Shown: positions 1 to 6,067 of the stretch, piece after piece
Layout: each line of letters opens with the position of its first letter
Position numbering within the stretch: the stretch's first letter is position 1
Source: JBEKSX01 sp049516635
GTDB taxonomy: Bacteria > Bacteroidota > Ignavibacteria > Tepidaquicellales > OLB5
Assembly (NCBI GenBank): GCA_049516635.1
Contig: JBEKSX010000040.1
Span: 1 to 25,876 of the forward strand
Direction: 5' to 3'
Length of the DNA: 25,876 nt
Notes under the pieces: generated by a model
Databases searched by the model: none
The model's input: the letters and a program-made list of their open reading frames with translations, nothing else
Told to the model about the DNA's origin: nothing
Translations under genes and position numbers: made by a program

Positions 1-261
1 TATCCCAACCCGTTCAACCCAACAACAAAGATAAAATTCCAAATCCCCCTTAATAAAGGGGGAGAAAGGGGGTTGTCTTTCGTAACCTTGAAGATCTACG
101 ACCTCCTCGGCCGTGAAGTTGCAACCCTTGTAAACCAACAGCTTAAACCCGGCACATACGAAGTGGAATTTAACGGAACAAATTATCCAAGCGGCGTGTA
201 TTTTTATCGTCTGACAACTAATAATAATACTGCAACCAAAAAGTTTGTTTTGGTGAAATAA
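1..261 (+). CDS. C-terminal fragment of a T9SS-secreted protein (Por sorting domain)
   Basis: The reading frame is open at the left edge, so only the last 86 residues are present. They form a type IX secretion C-terminal sorting domain: YPNPFNPTT at residues 1-9, then IKFQIP, TLKIYDLLGREVATLVN, the GTYEVEFNG strand, SGVYFYRL, and a terminal KKFVLVK. This domain directs the cargo through the T9SS outer-membrane translocon and is normally cleaved or anchored at the surface; the passenger domain lies outside the window. Residues 17-25 are encoded by a palindromic repeat (44-72) that also occurs in intergenic DNA here. The linker between IP and the VTLKIYD strand is 11 residues, against 4 in the equivalent domain at the right edge. 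A TTG at 73 could be taken as a start, but the frame and the domain clearly continue upstream. Confidence 0.9.
   Translation, partial: YPNPFNPTTKIKFQIPLNKGGERGLSFVTLKIYDLLGREVATLVNQQLKPGTYEVEFNGTNYPSGVYFYRLTTNNNTATKKFVLVK
44..75 (+). repeat. Palindromic repeat copy inside a coding sequence
   Basis: TCCCCCTT (44-51) and AAGGGGGA (56-63) form an 8-bp stem with loop AATA, followed by GAAAGGGGGTT. The layout matches the intergenic copies at 464 and 915 (CCCCTTT-nnn-AAAGGGG-AGAAA...GGGGTT) but lacks their second small hairpin. It is read in frame as L-N-K-G-G-E-R-G-L within the sorting domain. Confidence 0.75.
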
Positions 262-277
262 AATTACCTTATTATGT

Positions 278-312
278 AAAAAAGGACGTTCTATTGAACG
301 TCCTTTTTTTTC
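278..312 (+). terminator. Rho-independent terminator after the T9SS gene
   Basis: A perfect 8-bp stem GGACGTTC (284-291) / GAACGTCC (296-303) with loop TATT is preceded by an A-run and followed by eight or more T. It starts 17 bases after the stop codon. The flanking A and T runs can extend the stem, so it could also work on the minus strand. Confidence 0.92.
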
Positions 313-394
313 TTCATTTATCCCTGCTTTTCACAGTGTATATAAATTTTTACCTTGAATTATGCAGATTAATGCAGTATATTTGTATTTCTGG

Positions 395-418
395 GTTGTT
401 GGTCACAAGACCAACAAC
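395..418. repeat. Perfect 10-bp inverted repeat, hairpin
   Basis: GTTGTTGGTC (395-404) and GACCAACAAC (409-418) pair perfectly around the tetraloop ACAA. No T-run follows on either strand, so it does not look like a terminator. It is probably another small dispersed palindrome; no second copy was found in this window. Confidence 0.6.
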
Positions 419-463
419 AGGGAATATATTGGTTCTTTGACATTTTGGCAAGCATAAATCTAT

Positions 464-509
464 CTCCCCTTTACGAAAGGGGAGAAACGGCGAAGCCGAG
501 AGGGGTTCA
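464..509 (+). repeat. Double-hairpin palindromic repeat, copy 1
   Basis: CTCCCCTTT (464-472) / AAAGGGGAG (476-484) with loop ACG is followed by AAA and a second hairpin CGGC (488-491) / GCCG (495-498), then AGAGGGGTTC. Copy 2 at 915 has the same plan, with the second hairpin changed at the loop-closing pair. Reduced or diverged copies lie at 44, 11566 (inverted) and 19788. Confidence 0.8.
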
Positions 510-516
510 ATACTGG

Positions 517-536
517 ATTCCTGCCTTCGCAGGAAT
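517..536. repeat. Short palindrome ATTCCTGC / GCAGGAAT
   Basis: An 8-bp perfect stem (517-524 with 529-536) closes a CTTC loop and sits between the double-hairpin repeat and REP-like unit A. It resembles the small dispersed palindromes seen in many bacterial intergenic regions. It has no T-run and no evident gene to serve. Confidence 0.6.
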
Positions 537-545
537 GACAGGCTA

Positions 546-674
546 GACTACTAAGTAGTCACTACTTAAGTAACCAAAAAATAGCGATTCTGAGCTTCCT
601 GACTACTTGAGACTACTTCAAGTAGTGGGGGGGGTAATAAGTTAAAAATTGAAAGTTCAAAATTATTAATGAAT
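546..674 (+). repeat. REP/PATE-like element, unit A
   Basis: The left hairpin GACTAC-TAA-GTAGTC (546-560) is followed by a partial second palindrome ACTACTTAAGTA (561-572), a core with AGCGATTCTGAGC (583-595), and a right palindrome ACTACTT-C-AAGTAGT (612-626) ending in an 8-G run. An AT-rich tail from 635 matches the tail of unit C. The two ends share the same stem sequence, as in small non-autonomous elements of the IS200/IS605 or REP type; that origin is inference. No transposase gene is in the window. Confidence 0.7.
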
Positions 675-730
675 TTAATTGTATTTAACAAGATTTATGT
701 TGAGTCCGCCGTAGAGGACTAGATACTAGA

Positions 731-840
731 AAAAGGTAACTAAGTTACCCTAACTTAAATTTTCAAAAAGTTGCGATTAGTGAATGTATTTGATGTTTTT
801 TCGGTAGAGGGGTAACTTAAGTTACCCGGTGGGTAACCTG
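731..840 (+). repeat. REP/PATE-like element, divergent unit B
   Basis: The layout matches units A and C but the stem is different: left hairpin GGTAAC-TAA-GTTACC (735-749), core with TTGCGATTAGTGA (771-783), and right 18-bp palindrome GGGTAACTTAAGTTACCC (810-827). The left stem and right palindrome again share one sequence. Changed stems with kept pairing point to selection on the fold. Confidence 0.6.
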
Positions 841-914
841 TTAATAAAATCTTGAAAAAACAGTAGTATAAAATTCGTGATCATTCTTTGTCATTTGTCA
901 CTATTAATAACATT

Positions 915-959
915 CTCCCCTTTACGAAAGGGGAGAAACGGCTTTAGCCGAGAGGGGTT
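915..959 (+). repeat. Double-hairpin palindromic repeat, copy 2
   Basis: CTCCCCTTT (915-923) / AAAGGGGAG (927-935) is followed by CGGCT (939-943) / AGCCG (946-950) and AGAGGGGTTC. It is identical to copy 1 except around the second loop, where an added T-A pair extends the stem. It runs straight into REP-like unit C. Confidence 0.8.
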
Positions 960-960
960 C

Positions 961-1094
961 ACTACTAAGTAGTCACTACTTAAGTAATTAAAAAATTGTG
1001 ATTCTGAGCAACCTGATTACTTGTGATTACTTTAAGTAGTGGGGGGTAGTAAGTTAAAAATTTAAAATTGAAATTTTAAAATTGTTCACGAATT
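961..1094 (+). repeat. REP/PATE-like element, unit C
   Basis: A close relative of unit A over its whole length. The left hairpin is ACTAC-TAA-GTAGT (961-973), the core contains GTGATTCTGAGC, and the right arm ATTACTT-T-AAGTAGT (1026-1040) has one C-to-T change that would still pair as G-U in RNA. A 6-G run and the same AT-rich tail follow. Confidence 0.7.
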
Positions 1095-1178
1095 ATAGGG
1101 TTTGATAAATAATTTCTAATAAACCTTAAAAACTTTACGAACTTTATAAACTTAACGAACCTGATTAACATGAAGAAC

Positions 1179-1372
1179 TCAAAACTGTACGCTGAAACCG
1201 CCGACAGGCAGGAACGCCCACTGGTAGATCGTCCCCTGTTCGTTGCGGTACTCGTTCCAGAAATACTGGTAACGTTCGTTGTATTGAACACGTTCTGAAG
1301 CTCCACGTAGGCTACGATGCTCCAGTTCTTGTAATTCCATTTTTTATCAACGCGGATATCGAGCCGATTATT
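1179..1372 (-). pseudogene. Frameshifted C-terminal remnant of a TonB-dependent receptor
   Basis: On the minus strand the sequence reads NRLDIRVDKKWNYKNWSIVA, then YVELQNVFNTTNV, and after one frame change near 1271 continues YQYFWNEYRN, EQGTIYQWAFLPVGGFSVQF and a stop at 1179-1181. This is the pattern of the last beta-strands of an outer-membrane TonB-dependent receptor, ending in an aromatic residue. Restoring a single T after AACGTT joins the two frames. An in-frame stop lies just upstream of NNRLD, and no plug or barrel sequence follows, so only about 64 residues remain. It was probably stranded by deletion or by repeat insertion; a sequencing error could explain the frameshift but not the missing N-terminus. 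Confidence 0.75.
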
Positions 1373-1499
1373 AATTTAATCTCTCATCGCATTTTATTAT
1401 TATTCGATTTTGTTAATATATCTTGGTATTTTTTTATAACTATCAGTAATTATTATTATTATATAAATTTTGGTTAATTATTATTCCGATCTAAATTCA

Positions 1500-2738
1500 A
1501 TGAGATTAAGAGATAATATCTCTTCTTCCCTGGAAGTATACAAAGAGAAATTTTTATACTACCTGGATGCTTTTATTGCCGTATTGCTCTCGATAAATCT
1601 GCTGTTTGCAGGTTATTATTATTCGATCGCCTGGATCTCGCTCGTAATTTTGATCCCTGCTATCATCTTCCGTCTTATCATAGATAGGAATTTATACAGA
1701 CCTGATACTATATTCATTATTCTGCTCATCATATTTATCCTCATTCAGGTCATCTCATCACTGTTCAGTATCGATCCGAGAGAATCTCTTTTTGTTGTCA
1801 GACGCAGGGCAATGCTTTATGTTCTTTTTTTTACCTCTGTAATGTTCATCAAAAACCCCGTTCAGTTGAAACAGATCCTGGCAGCGTTCATAATATTTTC
1901 AACGATGGTATCGATAATTGAGATAATCAGATTCATAAGCGATCCCAATCGTCTAACCGCACCTTTGAACGAATTCAGGATAACGTATTTCGGGCATCCT
2001 GTAACTATTGCCGAGATAAAGATGCTCACACTCGTATTGATTACAGTTTTTCTTTTAAGCAAAGAAACTTTTCTGCTCCAAAAAAAATGGCTTATTATAT
2101 GTGCCCTTCCGATACTTTACACATTTTATCTGACGGGTTCACGCGGCGCCGCACTGGCATTAGCCGGTTCATTGGTCGTTATCGGATTTATGCGGAGCAA
2201 GCTGTTCGTTCTAAGCTTCGTATCTGCCGTTGTATTGTTCTTTATCTTTGCTCCCCCGGAATTTACCCAGAGACTGCTGAGTATAGGTGACCTTAATGGA
2301 AAAGGGATTGCATCACGTGTAGAAATGTGGGAAACCAGCTTTCAGATCACTCACGATTACCCGGTCTTCGGTATCGGCAGCGGCGATGTAATTAAAGTTT
2401 ATGAACGCTACACCAAAACAAGATATGTCGGCGAAGGACACCAGATGCATGACAACGCCATTCACCTGCTGGTTACAACTGGTTTCGCCGGACTGGCAGC
2501 ATGGCTCATACTAATGCTGTATATATTTATCAGGCAGATTAAAATATACCGCAGGACGAGAGGTAACGATACATTGAACAGTCTGGCGCTCGCATCTCTG
2601 ATTTCAATGATAGCATTCCAGATAGCGGGTGTGTTTGATTGGAACTACGGCGACTTCGCTTTTTCATTCGTTTTGTGGATTTTTATAAGCCTCGCCTTCC
2701 TCGCCGAAAAGTTCAATATGGATATACAAAAAGCATGA
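1500..2738 (+). CDS. O-antigen ligase/polymerase-like membrane protein (Wzy_C family)
   Basis: A polytopic inner-membrane protein of about 412 residues with roughly ten to eleven hydrophobic segments. The Wzy_C/WaaL signature is visible as TGSRGAALALAGS in the middle and as a long periplasmic loop, GIGSGDVIKVYERY followed by GEGHQMHDNAIHLLVTTG, with the H-N-x-x-L pattern of O-antigen ligases. The family joins or polymerises lipid-linked sugar chains at the periplasmic face; the exact substrate cannot be told. I chose ATG 1500 (MRLRDN) over the TTG at 1470, which would add ten residues with no clear ribosome site. It stands alone, without a polysaccharide cluster in view. A weak hairpin (2739-2759) touches its stop codon. 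Confidence 0.8.
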   Translation: MRLRDNISSSLEVYKEKFLYYLDAFIAVLLSINLLFAGYYYSIAWISLVILIPAIIFRLIIDRNLYRPDTIFIILLIIFILIQVISSLFSIDPRESLFVVRRRAMLYVLFFTSVMFIKNPVQLKQILAAFIIFSTMVSIIEIIRFISDPNRLTAPLNEFRITYFGHPVTIAEIKMLTLVLITVFLLSKETFLLQKKWLIICALPILYTFYLTGSRGAALALAGSLVVIGFMRSKLFVLSFVSAVVLFFIFAPPEFTQRLLSIGDLNGKGIASRVEMWETSFQITHDYPVFGIGSGDVIKVYERYTKTRYVGEGHQMHDNAIHLLVTTGFAGLAAWLILMLYIFIRQIKIYRRTRGNDTLNSLALASLISMIAFQIAGVFDWNYGDFAFSFVLWIFISLAFLAEKFNMDIQKA

Positions 2739-2759
2739 GGTTCGTTCTCCAAACGAGCC
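2739..2759 (+). terminator. Possible weak terminator hairpin
   Basis: GGTTCGTT (2739-2746) pairs with AACGAGCC (2752-2759) with one G-U pair and a 5-base loop, immediately after the stop codon. No T-run follows, so function as a terminator is uncertain. Confidence 0.3.
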
Positions 2760-2842
2760 TTCCAACAATTGGATTTACAAAGAACTTTATTAACTGTTAA
2801 TCTTTGTTTAATTTTAATAGCGAATTCACAATTATTGAATGA

Positions 2843-4756
2843 ATGCCCAATACTAAAATAAATAAAAACAATCCTGTACTGGAAGCAAAGCTGAACAGCC
2901 TGCCGGCAAATGCGGGGATCTACCAGTTCAAAGATAAGAACGGGAAGATAATCTATGTCGGAAAGGCGAAGAACCTGCGTAACCGGGTGAGGCAGTATTT
3001 TACATCTAGGAATGCAGGTCCGAGGATAGAACGTATGGTCTCGCTCATCAAAGACCTGGAAATAATCAACACAGACTCCGAGGTTGAATCGCTCATCCTC
3101 GAGATGAACCTTATAAAAGAGCTAAAACCCCGCTATAACGTGAACCTCAAGGATGATAAGACCTATCCATACATCGTAGTAACCAATGAACCGTTCCCCC
3201 GGGTTTTTCCCACCCGCAAAAGACGCAGTGACGGGTCAAAATATTTTGGACCGTATACCGATGTAGGAACAATGAAGTATTCGCTCAAAATGCTGAGAGA
3301 TATTTTTATGATACGGACCTGTTCATTTCATATTACGCAGGAATCAATCGAGCAGAAAAAATTCAAGCTCTGCCTGGAGTATCACATCCATAAATGCGAG
3401 GGACCATGCGAGGGGCTGGTAACACAGGAAAAATACAATGAAATGATAGACGAAGCAGAAAAAGTTTTGAACGGCAAAACTTCAACGCTGATTAAAGAGC
3501 TTCGCTCGAAGATGGATGCATCGGCTGCAGAACAGCATTTCGAAGAAGCCGCCCGGATGAGGAATAAGATAAATTCGCTCGAGGTTTATTCCGAAAGGCA
3601 GAAAATTGTATACGAGGACATGCTGGACAGGGATGTATTCAGTTTTGTAAAAGAGGAGGATGAAGGATGTGCAATGGTTCTCAATATCAGGGACGGTAAG
3701 GTAATAGGCAAGAGGCATTTCTACCTTGATACGATCGAGGATAAAACAGATTCGGAAATACTGGAAAGTGTTTTGTTCAAATATTATTCCGAGAACAATT
3801 TTATCCCTGATGAAATAGATTTGCAGAGCGAGATAGCAGATAAGGAAGCTATGAGAGAATGGTTCAGCAAGAAAAGCAATAAGAGAGTTGACATTGTTTT
3901 CCCAAAACGCGGTGAAAAACTTAAACTGCTCGCACTGGTAAAGACCAATGCACAGTATATGCTCGATGAACTGAAACTTCAGCGTCTGAAAAGAGAATTT
4001 ATTCCTAATTCGATAAGTTCGCTCAAACGTGACCTGAGATTGACAAAACTTCCCAGAAAGATCGAGTGCTTCGATATCTCGAACATACAGGGTACGGATA
4101 CCGTTGCATCGATGGTGGTATTTCATGACGGCAAGCCCAGGAAGAGCGAGTATAGGAAATTCAAGATACAGACAGCATCAAACGAGGTCGGCAGACCTGA
4201 CGATTTTGCTTCAATGCGTGAAGTGATCTACAGGCGGTACATAAAGTCGGTGGAGCAGGCAAAGAGCAGTGATAATAAAGATAACAGCAAACCGAAACCC
4301 CTGCCCGACCTTATCGTGGTCGACGGCGGCAAAGGGCAGTTATCCTCTGCAGTAAAGGTACTTAACGATATAGGAATCAAAAACCAAAACATCATCGGCC
4401 TTGCGAAGAAACTTGAAGAGGTATACGTACCCGATTCGTCGGATCCTCAATCTATTCCTAAAACATCGAGCGGTTTAAAGCTTTTACAGAGGATACGGGA
4501 TGAAGCCCACAGGTTTGCGGTAACATTCCACAGGAGCCTGAGAGATAAACGGACGCTTACATCAGAGCTCGAAACTATCACGGGCATCGGCAAAAAGACA
4601 GCCGGAAAACTATTAACCGATTTCGGTTCAGTAGAAAAGATAAAAGAACAGGTGATGAACCATTACGAAGAGTTTGAAAAGAAAGCCGGCAAGAAAACTG
4701 CAGAGAGATTGAAGGTGTGGCTTACAGGACTGCCTGTCGACGATTCGACCGGTTAA
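2843..4756 (+). CDS. uvrC: UvrABC excinuclease subunit C
   Basis: UvrC makes both incisions in nucleotide excision repair, working in the cytoplasm with UvrB after damage recognition by UvrA. At 637 residues it has the full domain set: GIY-YIG nuclease at about 18-96 (GIYQF 25-29, YVGKAKNLRNR 38-48); a cysteine-rich stretch with Cys160, 177, 185 and 189; the UvrB-binding UVR motif at about 206-241; an RNase H-like nuclease with Asp411 (CFDISN), Asp494 (VVDGGKGQL) and His556 (DEAHRFA); and tandem helix-hairpin-helix motifs at about 575-632 (GIGKKTAGKLL). The four cysteines match the pattern reported to bind a 4Fe-4S cluster in E. coli UvrC. ATG 2843 gives the usual N-terminus. No uvrA or uvrB lies nearby. 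Confidence 0.97.
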   Translation: MPNTKINKNNPVLEAKLNSLPANAGIYQFKDKNGKIIYVGKAKNLRNRVRQYFTSRNAGPRIERMVSLIKDLEIINTDSEVESLILEMNLIKELKPRYNVNLKDDKTYPYIVVTNEPFPRVFPTRKRRSDGSKYFGPYTDVGTMKYSLKMLRDIFMIRTCSFHITQESIEQKKFKLCLEYHIHKCEGPCEGLVTQEKYNEMIDEAEKVLNGKTSTLIKELRSKMDASAAEQHFEEAARMRNKINSLEVYSERQKIVYEDMLDRDVFSFVKEEDEGCAMVLNIRDGKVIGKRHFYLDTIEDKTDSEILESVLFKYYSENNFIPDEIDLQSEIADKEAMREWFSKKSNKRVDIVFPKRGEKLKLLALVKTNAQYMLDELKLQRLKREFIPNSISSLKRDLRLTKLPRKIECFDISNIQGTDTVASMVVFHDGKPRKSEYRKFKIQTASNEVGRPDDFASMREVIYRRYIKSVEQAKSSDNKDNSKPKPLPDLIVVDGGKGQLSSAVKVLNDIGIKNQNIIGLAKKLEEVYVPDSSDPQSIPKTSSGLKLLQRIRDEAHRFAVTFHRSLRDKRTLTSELETITGIGKKTAGKLLTDFGSVEKIKEQVMNHYEEFEKKAGKKTAERLKVWLTGLPVDDSTG

Positions 4757-4844
4757 GCTGCTTGGCAGGTAGTCATAACAGTGTTAAGCGTCACGGAATG
4801 GTCCTCGGCGCACCAAAAAGTAATTAAAATGAAAATAAGTAAAA

Positions 4845-5192
4845 ATGGATATACAGTACATACGTGAATACTGCATGAAGAAAAAAGGTGTAACGGAAGA
4901 ATTTCCGTTCGATGAAGAAACACTGGTGTTCAAAGTGTTCGGTAAAATGTTCCTGCTGACGAACCTCAATCCACCGCTTAGCATAAATATCAAATGCGAC
5001 CCGGAGAATGCGGTTGAGCTGCGGGAGAGATATTCCGCTGTCACGCCGGGTTTCCATATGAACAAAACACACTGGAATACAGTAGAGCTTGACGGAACGG
5101 TACCGTCAAAGATACTTTTATCCTGGATCGACGATTCTTATGAGCTTGTATTGAGTTCGATTCCAGTAAGCAAGAGATTTTTGAAGAAGTAA
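4845..5192 (+). CDS. MmcQ/YjbR family protein
   Basis: A 115-residue single-domain protein. The N-terminus MDIQYIREYCMKKKGVTEEFPF, followed by the hydrophobic strands TLVFKVFGKMF and PLSINIKCDP, then GFHMNKTHWNTV, LSWIDDSYELV and a closing helix, is the typical YjbR fold (CyaY-like, with a double-wing DNA-binding-like shape). Members are common small cytosolic proteins; DNA binding is proposed from structure but the biological role is not settled. It lies 88 bases after uvrC on the same strand. The spacing permits co-transcription but no promoter or terminator settles it. Product family is well supported; function is not. Confidence 0.85.
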   Translation: MDIQYIREYCMKKKGVTEEFPFDEETLVFKVFGKMFLLTNLNPPLSINIKCDPENAVELRERYSAVTPGFHMNKTHWNTVELDGTVPSKILLSWIDDSYELVLSSIPVSKRFLKK

Positions 5193-5263
5193 TGTTTTCA
5201 TAGATGGAACGAGCCGATCTGCTGTAAGCTGATTGTACCGGTTAAGTACGAATAACTAAACCT

Positions 5264-5584
5264 TTAACGCAGCAATCGTTCTTTTAAAAGGTCCTGAACA
5301 TTTCGTCTGCCGTCAAGGATGCAGTGAACAAATATGGTATTCCCGAACACCTGATAAATAATTCTATACGGATAATGATCAATTTCTAAATAATTAACAT
5401 CTATACCCGGGAAATCATGTATTATATGTCCTCTATGAGGAAAATCCTGAAGCGTGAGGGTAGTATCGTACAGATCATTAAATAAATTTTCAGCTTTATC
5501 AAAAGAATCGTTTACAGCAACATACTTATATATATCAACAAGATCATCTTCAGCTTCGGGCAGTAAATTTATTTTATACCGCAT
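5264..5584 (-). CDS. RelE/ParE superfamily toxin of a type II toxin-antitoxin pair
   Basis: A 106-residue protein with the ParE layout: the opening strand YKINLLPEAEDDL, two helices, the FPHRGH turn, then the strands YLEIDHYPYRIIYQV and IFVHCILDGRRNVQDLL. The Y-R-I-I-Y strand and the Arg93/Arg94 pair near the C-terminus are typical of ParE rather than of ribosome-dependent RelE enzymes, but sequence alone does not decide gyrase versus ribosome as target. Its ATG (5582-5584) lies within the end of the antitoxin gene, giving a 16-base overlap and translational coupling. The gene is complete with no visible lesion, so the module is probably active. Confidence 0.88.
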   Translation of the reverse strand: MRYKINLLPEAEDDLVDIYKYVAVNDSFDKAENLFNDLYDTTLTLQDFPHRGHIIHDFPGIDVNYLEIDHYPYRIIYQVFGNTIFVHCILDGRRNVQDLLKERLLR

Positions 5585-5865
5585 TCTTTTTTAAACTTAT
5601 TGATTCTTTTCCTTGCATCAGAAAATGCCTTGTCAATCGGTTTATATTTGCCTTTTTTCATGCTTGCCTGGCTCATCGCAAGGATCTTAAGCATTGCCAG
5701 AGTATCCTGGGTCTTTTCATATTCTTTAATATCCTGCACAACAACTTTGGCTTCGCCGTTTTGTGTAATGATATATGTCTTGCCGTTGGCAGCTGCATCT
5801 CTGACAATCTCGGATGCATGCGCTTTAAGGTAGCTAATGGGTTTTATTGATTCGCTGAGCTTCAT
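5569..5865 (-). CDS. Phd/YefM family antitoxin
   Basis: A 98-residue protein. Residues 1-55 carry the Phd/YefM DNA-binding fold: IKPISYLKAHASEIVRDAA, then GKTYIITQNGEAKVVVQDIKEYE, with the T-Q-N-G-E-A-K-V turn. The basic C-terminal tail (KKGKYKPIDKAFSDARKRIN) would wrap and neutralise the toxin encoded just downstream. Antitoxins of this family repress their own promoter alone and more tightly with the toxin. A promoter with an inverted repeat over its -10 box lies 20-53 bases upstream, as expected. The pair sits between two forward-strand genes in opposite orientation, which fits an acquired module. Confidence 0.9.
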   Translation of the reverse strand: MKLSESIKPISYLKAHASEIVRDAAANGKTYIITQNGEAKVVVQDIKEYEKTQDTLAMLKILAMSQASMKKGKYKPIDKAFSDARKRINKFKKECGIK

Positions 5866-5884
5866 AATAATTAATATTTTATTG

Positions 5885-5918
5885 GACCAAATATAGTCAT
5901 AATTTGGGTCAGGTGCAA
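5885..5918 (-). promoter_or_regulatory. Toxin-antitoxin promoter with overlapping operator-like inverted repeat
   Basis: On the minus strand TTGCAC (5913-5918) is separated by 17 bases from TATATT (5890-5895), a plausible sigma70-type pair upstream of the antitoxin. GACCAAAT (5885-5892) and ATTTGGGTC (5902-5910) form an imperfect inverted repeat (one extra G) that brackets the -10 box. This is where Phd/YefM autorepression would be expected. The -35 box is weak. Confidence 0.55.
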
Positions 5919-6040
5919 TAAAAAGAATTATTCGCTTTACAATATTGATAATATTTTCCCTTTTCTTTCGGAATTACATTGAAAATTGAACGGTTTAAGA
6001 TTTACGATGTAATCGAATTCAGTTTTTACATTATAATTAT

Positions 6041-6049
6041 TGATATAAT
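6041..6049 (+). promoter_or_regulatory. Extended -10 promoter for the mtaB operon
   Basis: TGATATAAT (6041-6049) is a perfect extended -10 element (TG-n-TATAAT). No good -35 box lies at the right distance, which extended -10 promoters can tolerate. Transcription would start near 6056 and leave a leader of about 12 bases before ATG 6068, so there is little room for a ribosome binding site. Confidence 0.5.
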
Positions 6050-6067
6050 TTTGTAAATTTTAAGTTC

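Larger units (their letters stand above)
313..1499. other. Gene-free repeat mosaic with a receptor remnant
   Basis: No intact gene is supported in these 1.2 kb. In order it holds: a 10-bp hairpin (395-418), a double-hairpin repeat (464-509), a short hairpin (517-536), REP-like unit A (546-674), divergent unit B (731-840), a second double-hairpin repeat (915-959) directly abutting REP-like unit C (961-1094), then the frameshifted end of a TonB-dependent receptor on the minus strand (1179-1372). The last stretch before the next gene is AT-rich; TTGTTA (1410) and TATAAC (1435) could be a weak promoter but are 19 bases apart. Confidence 0.75.

Noticed and set aside
464..1094. CRISPR array
   Set aside because: The repeats differ in length, sequence and spacing, the spacers are not uniform, and no cas gene is nearby.
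1076..1306. A 76-residue minus-strand reading frame in the repeat region
   Set aside because: It joins the end of a receptor remnant in the right frame to out-of-frame sequence after the frameshift and ends in a low-complexity tail; it is not a real gene as such.
3482..4126. A 214-residue reading frame antisense to uvrC
   Set aside because: It lies wholly inside uvrC on the other strand, has no recognisable domain, and uvrC is intact and conserved across it.
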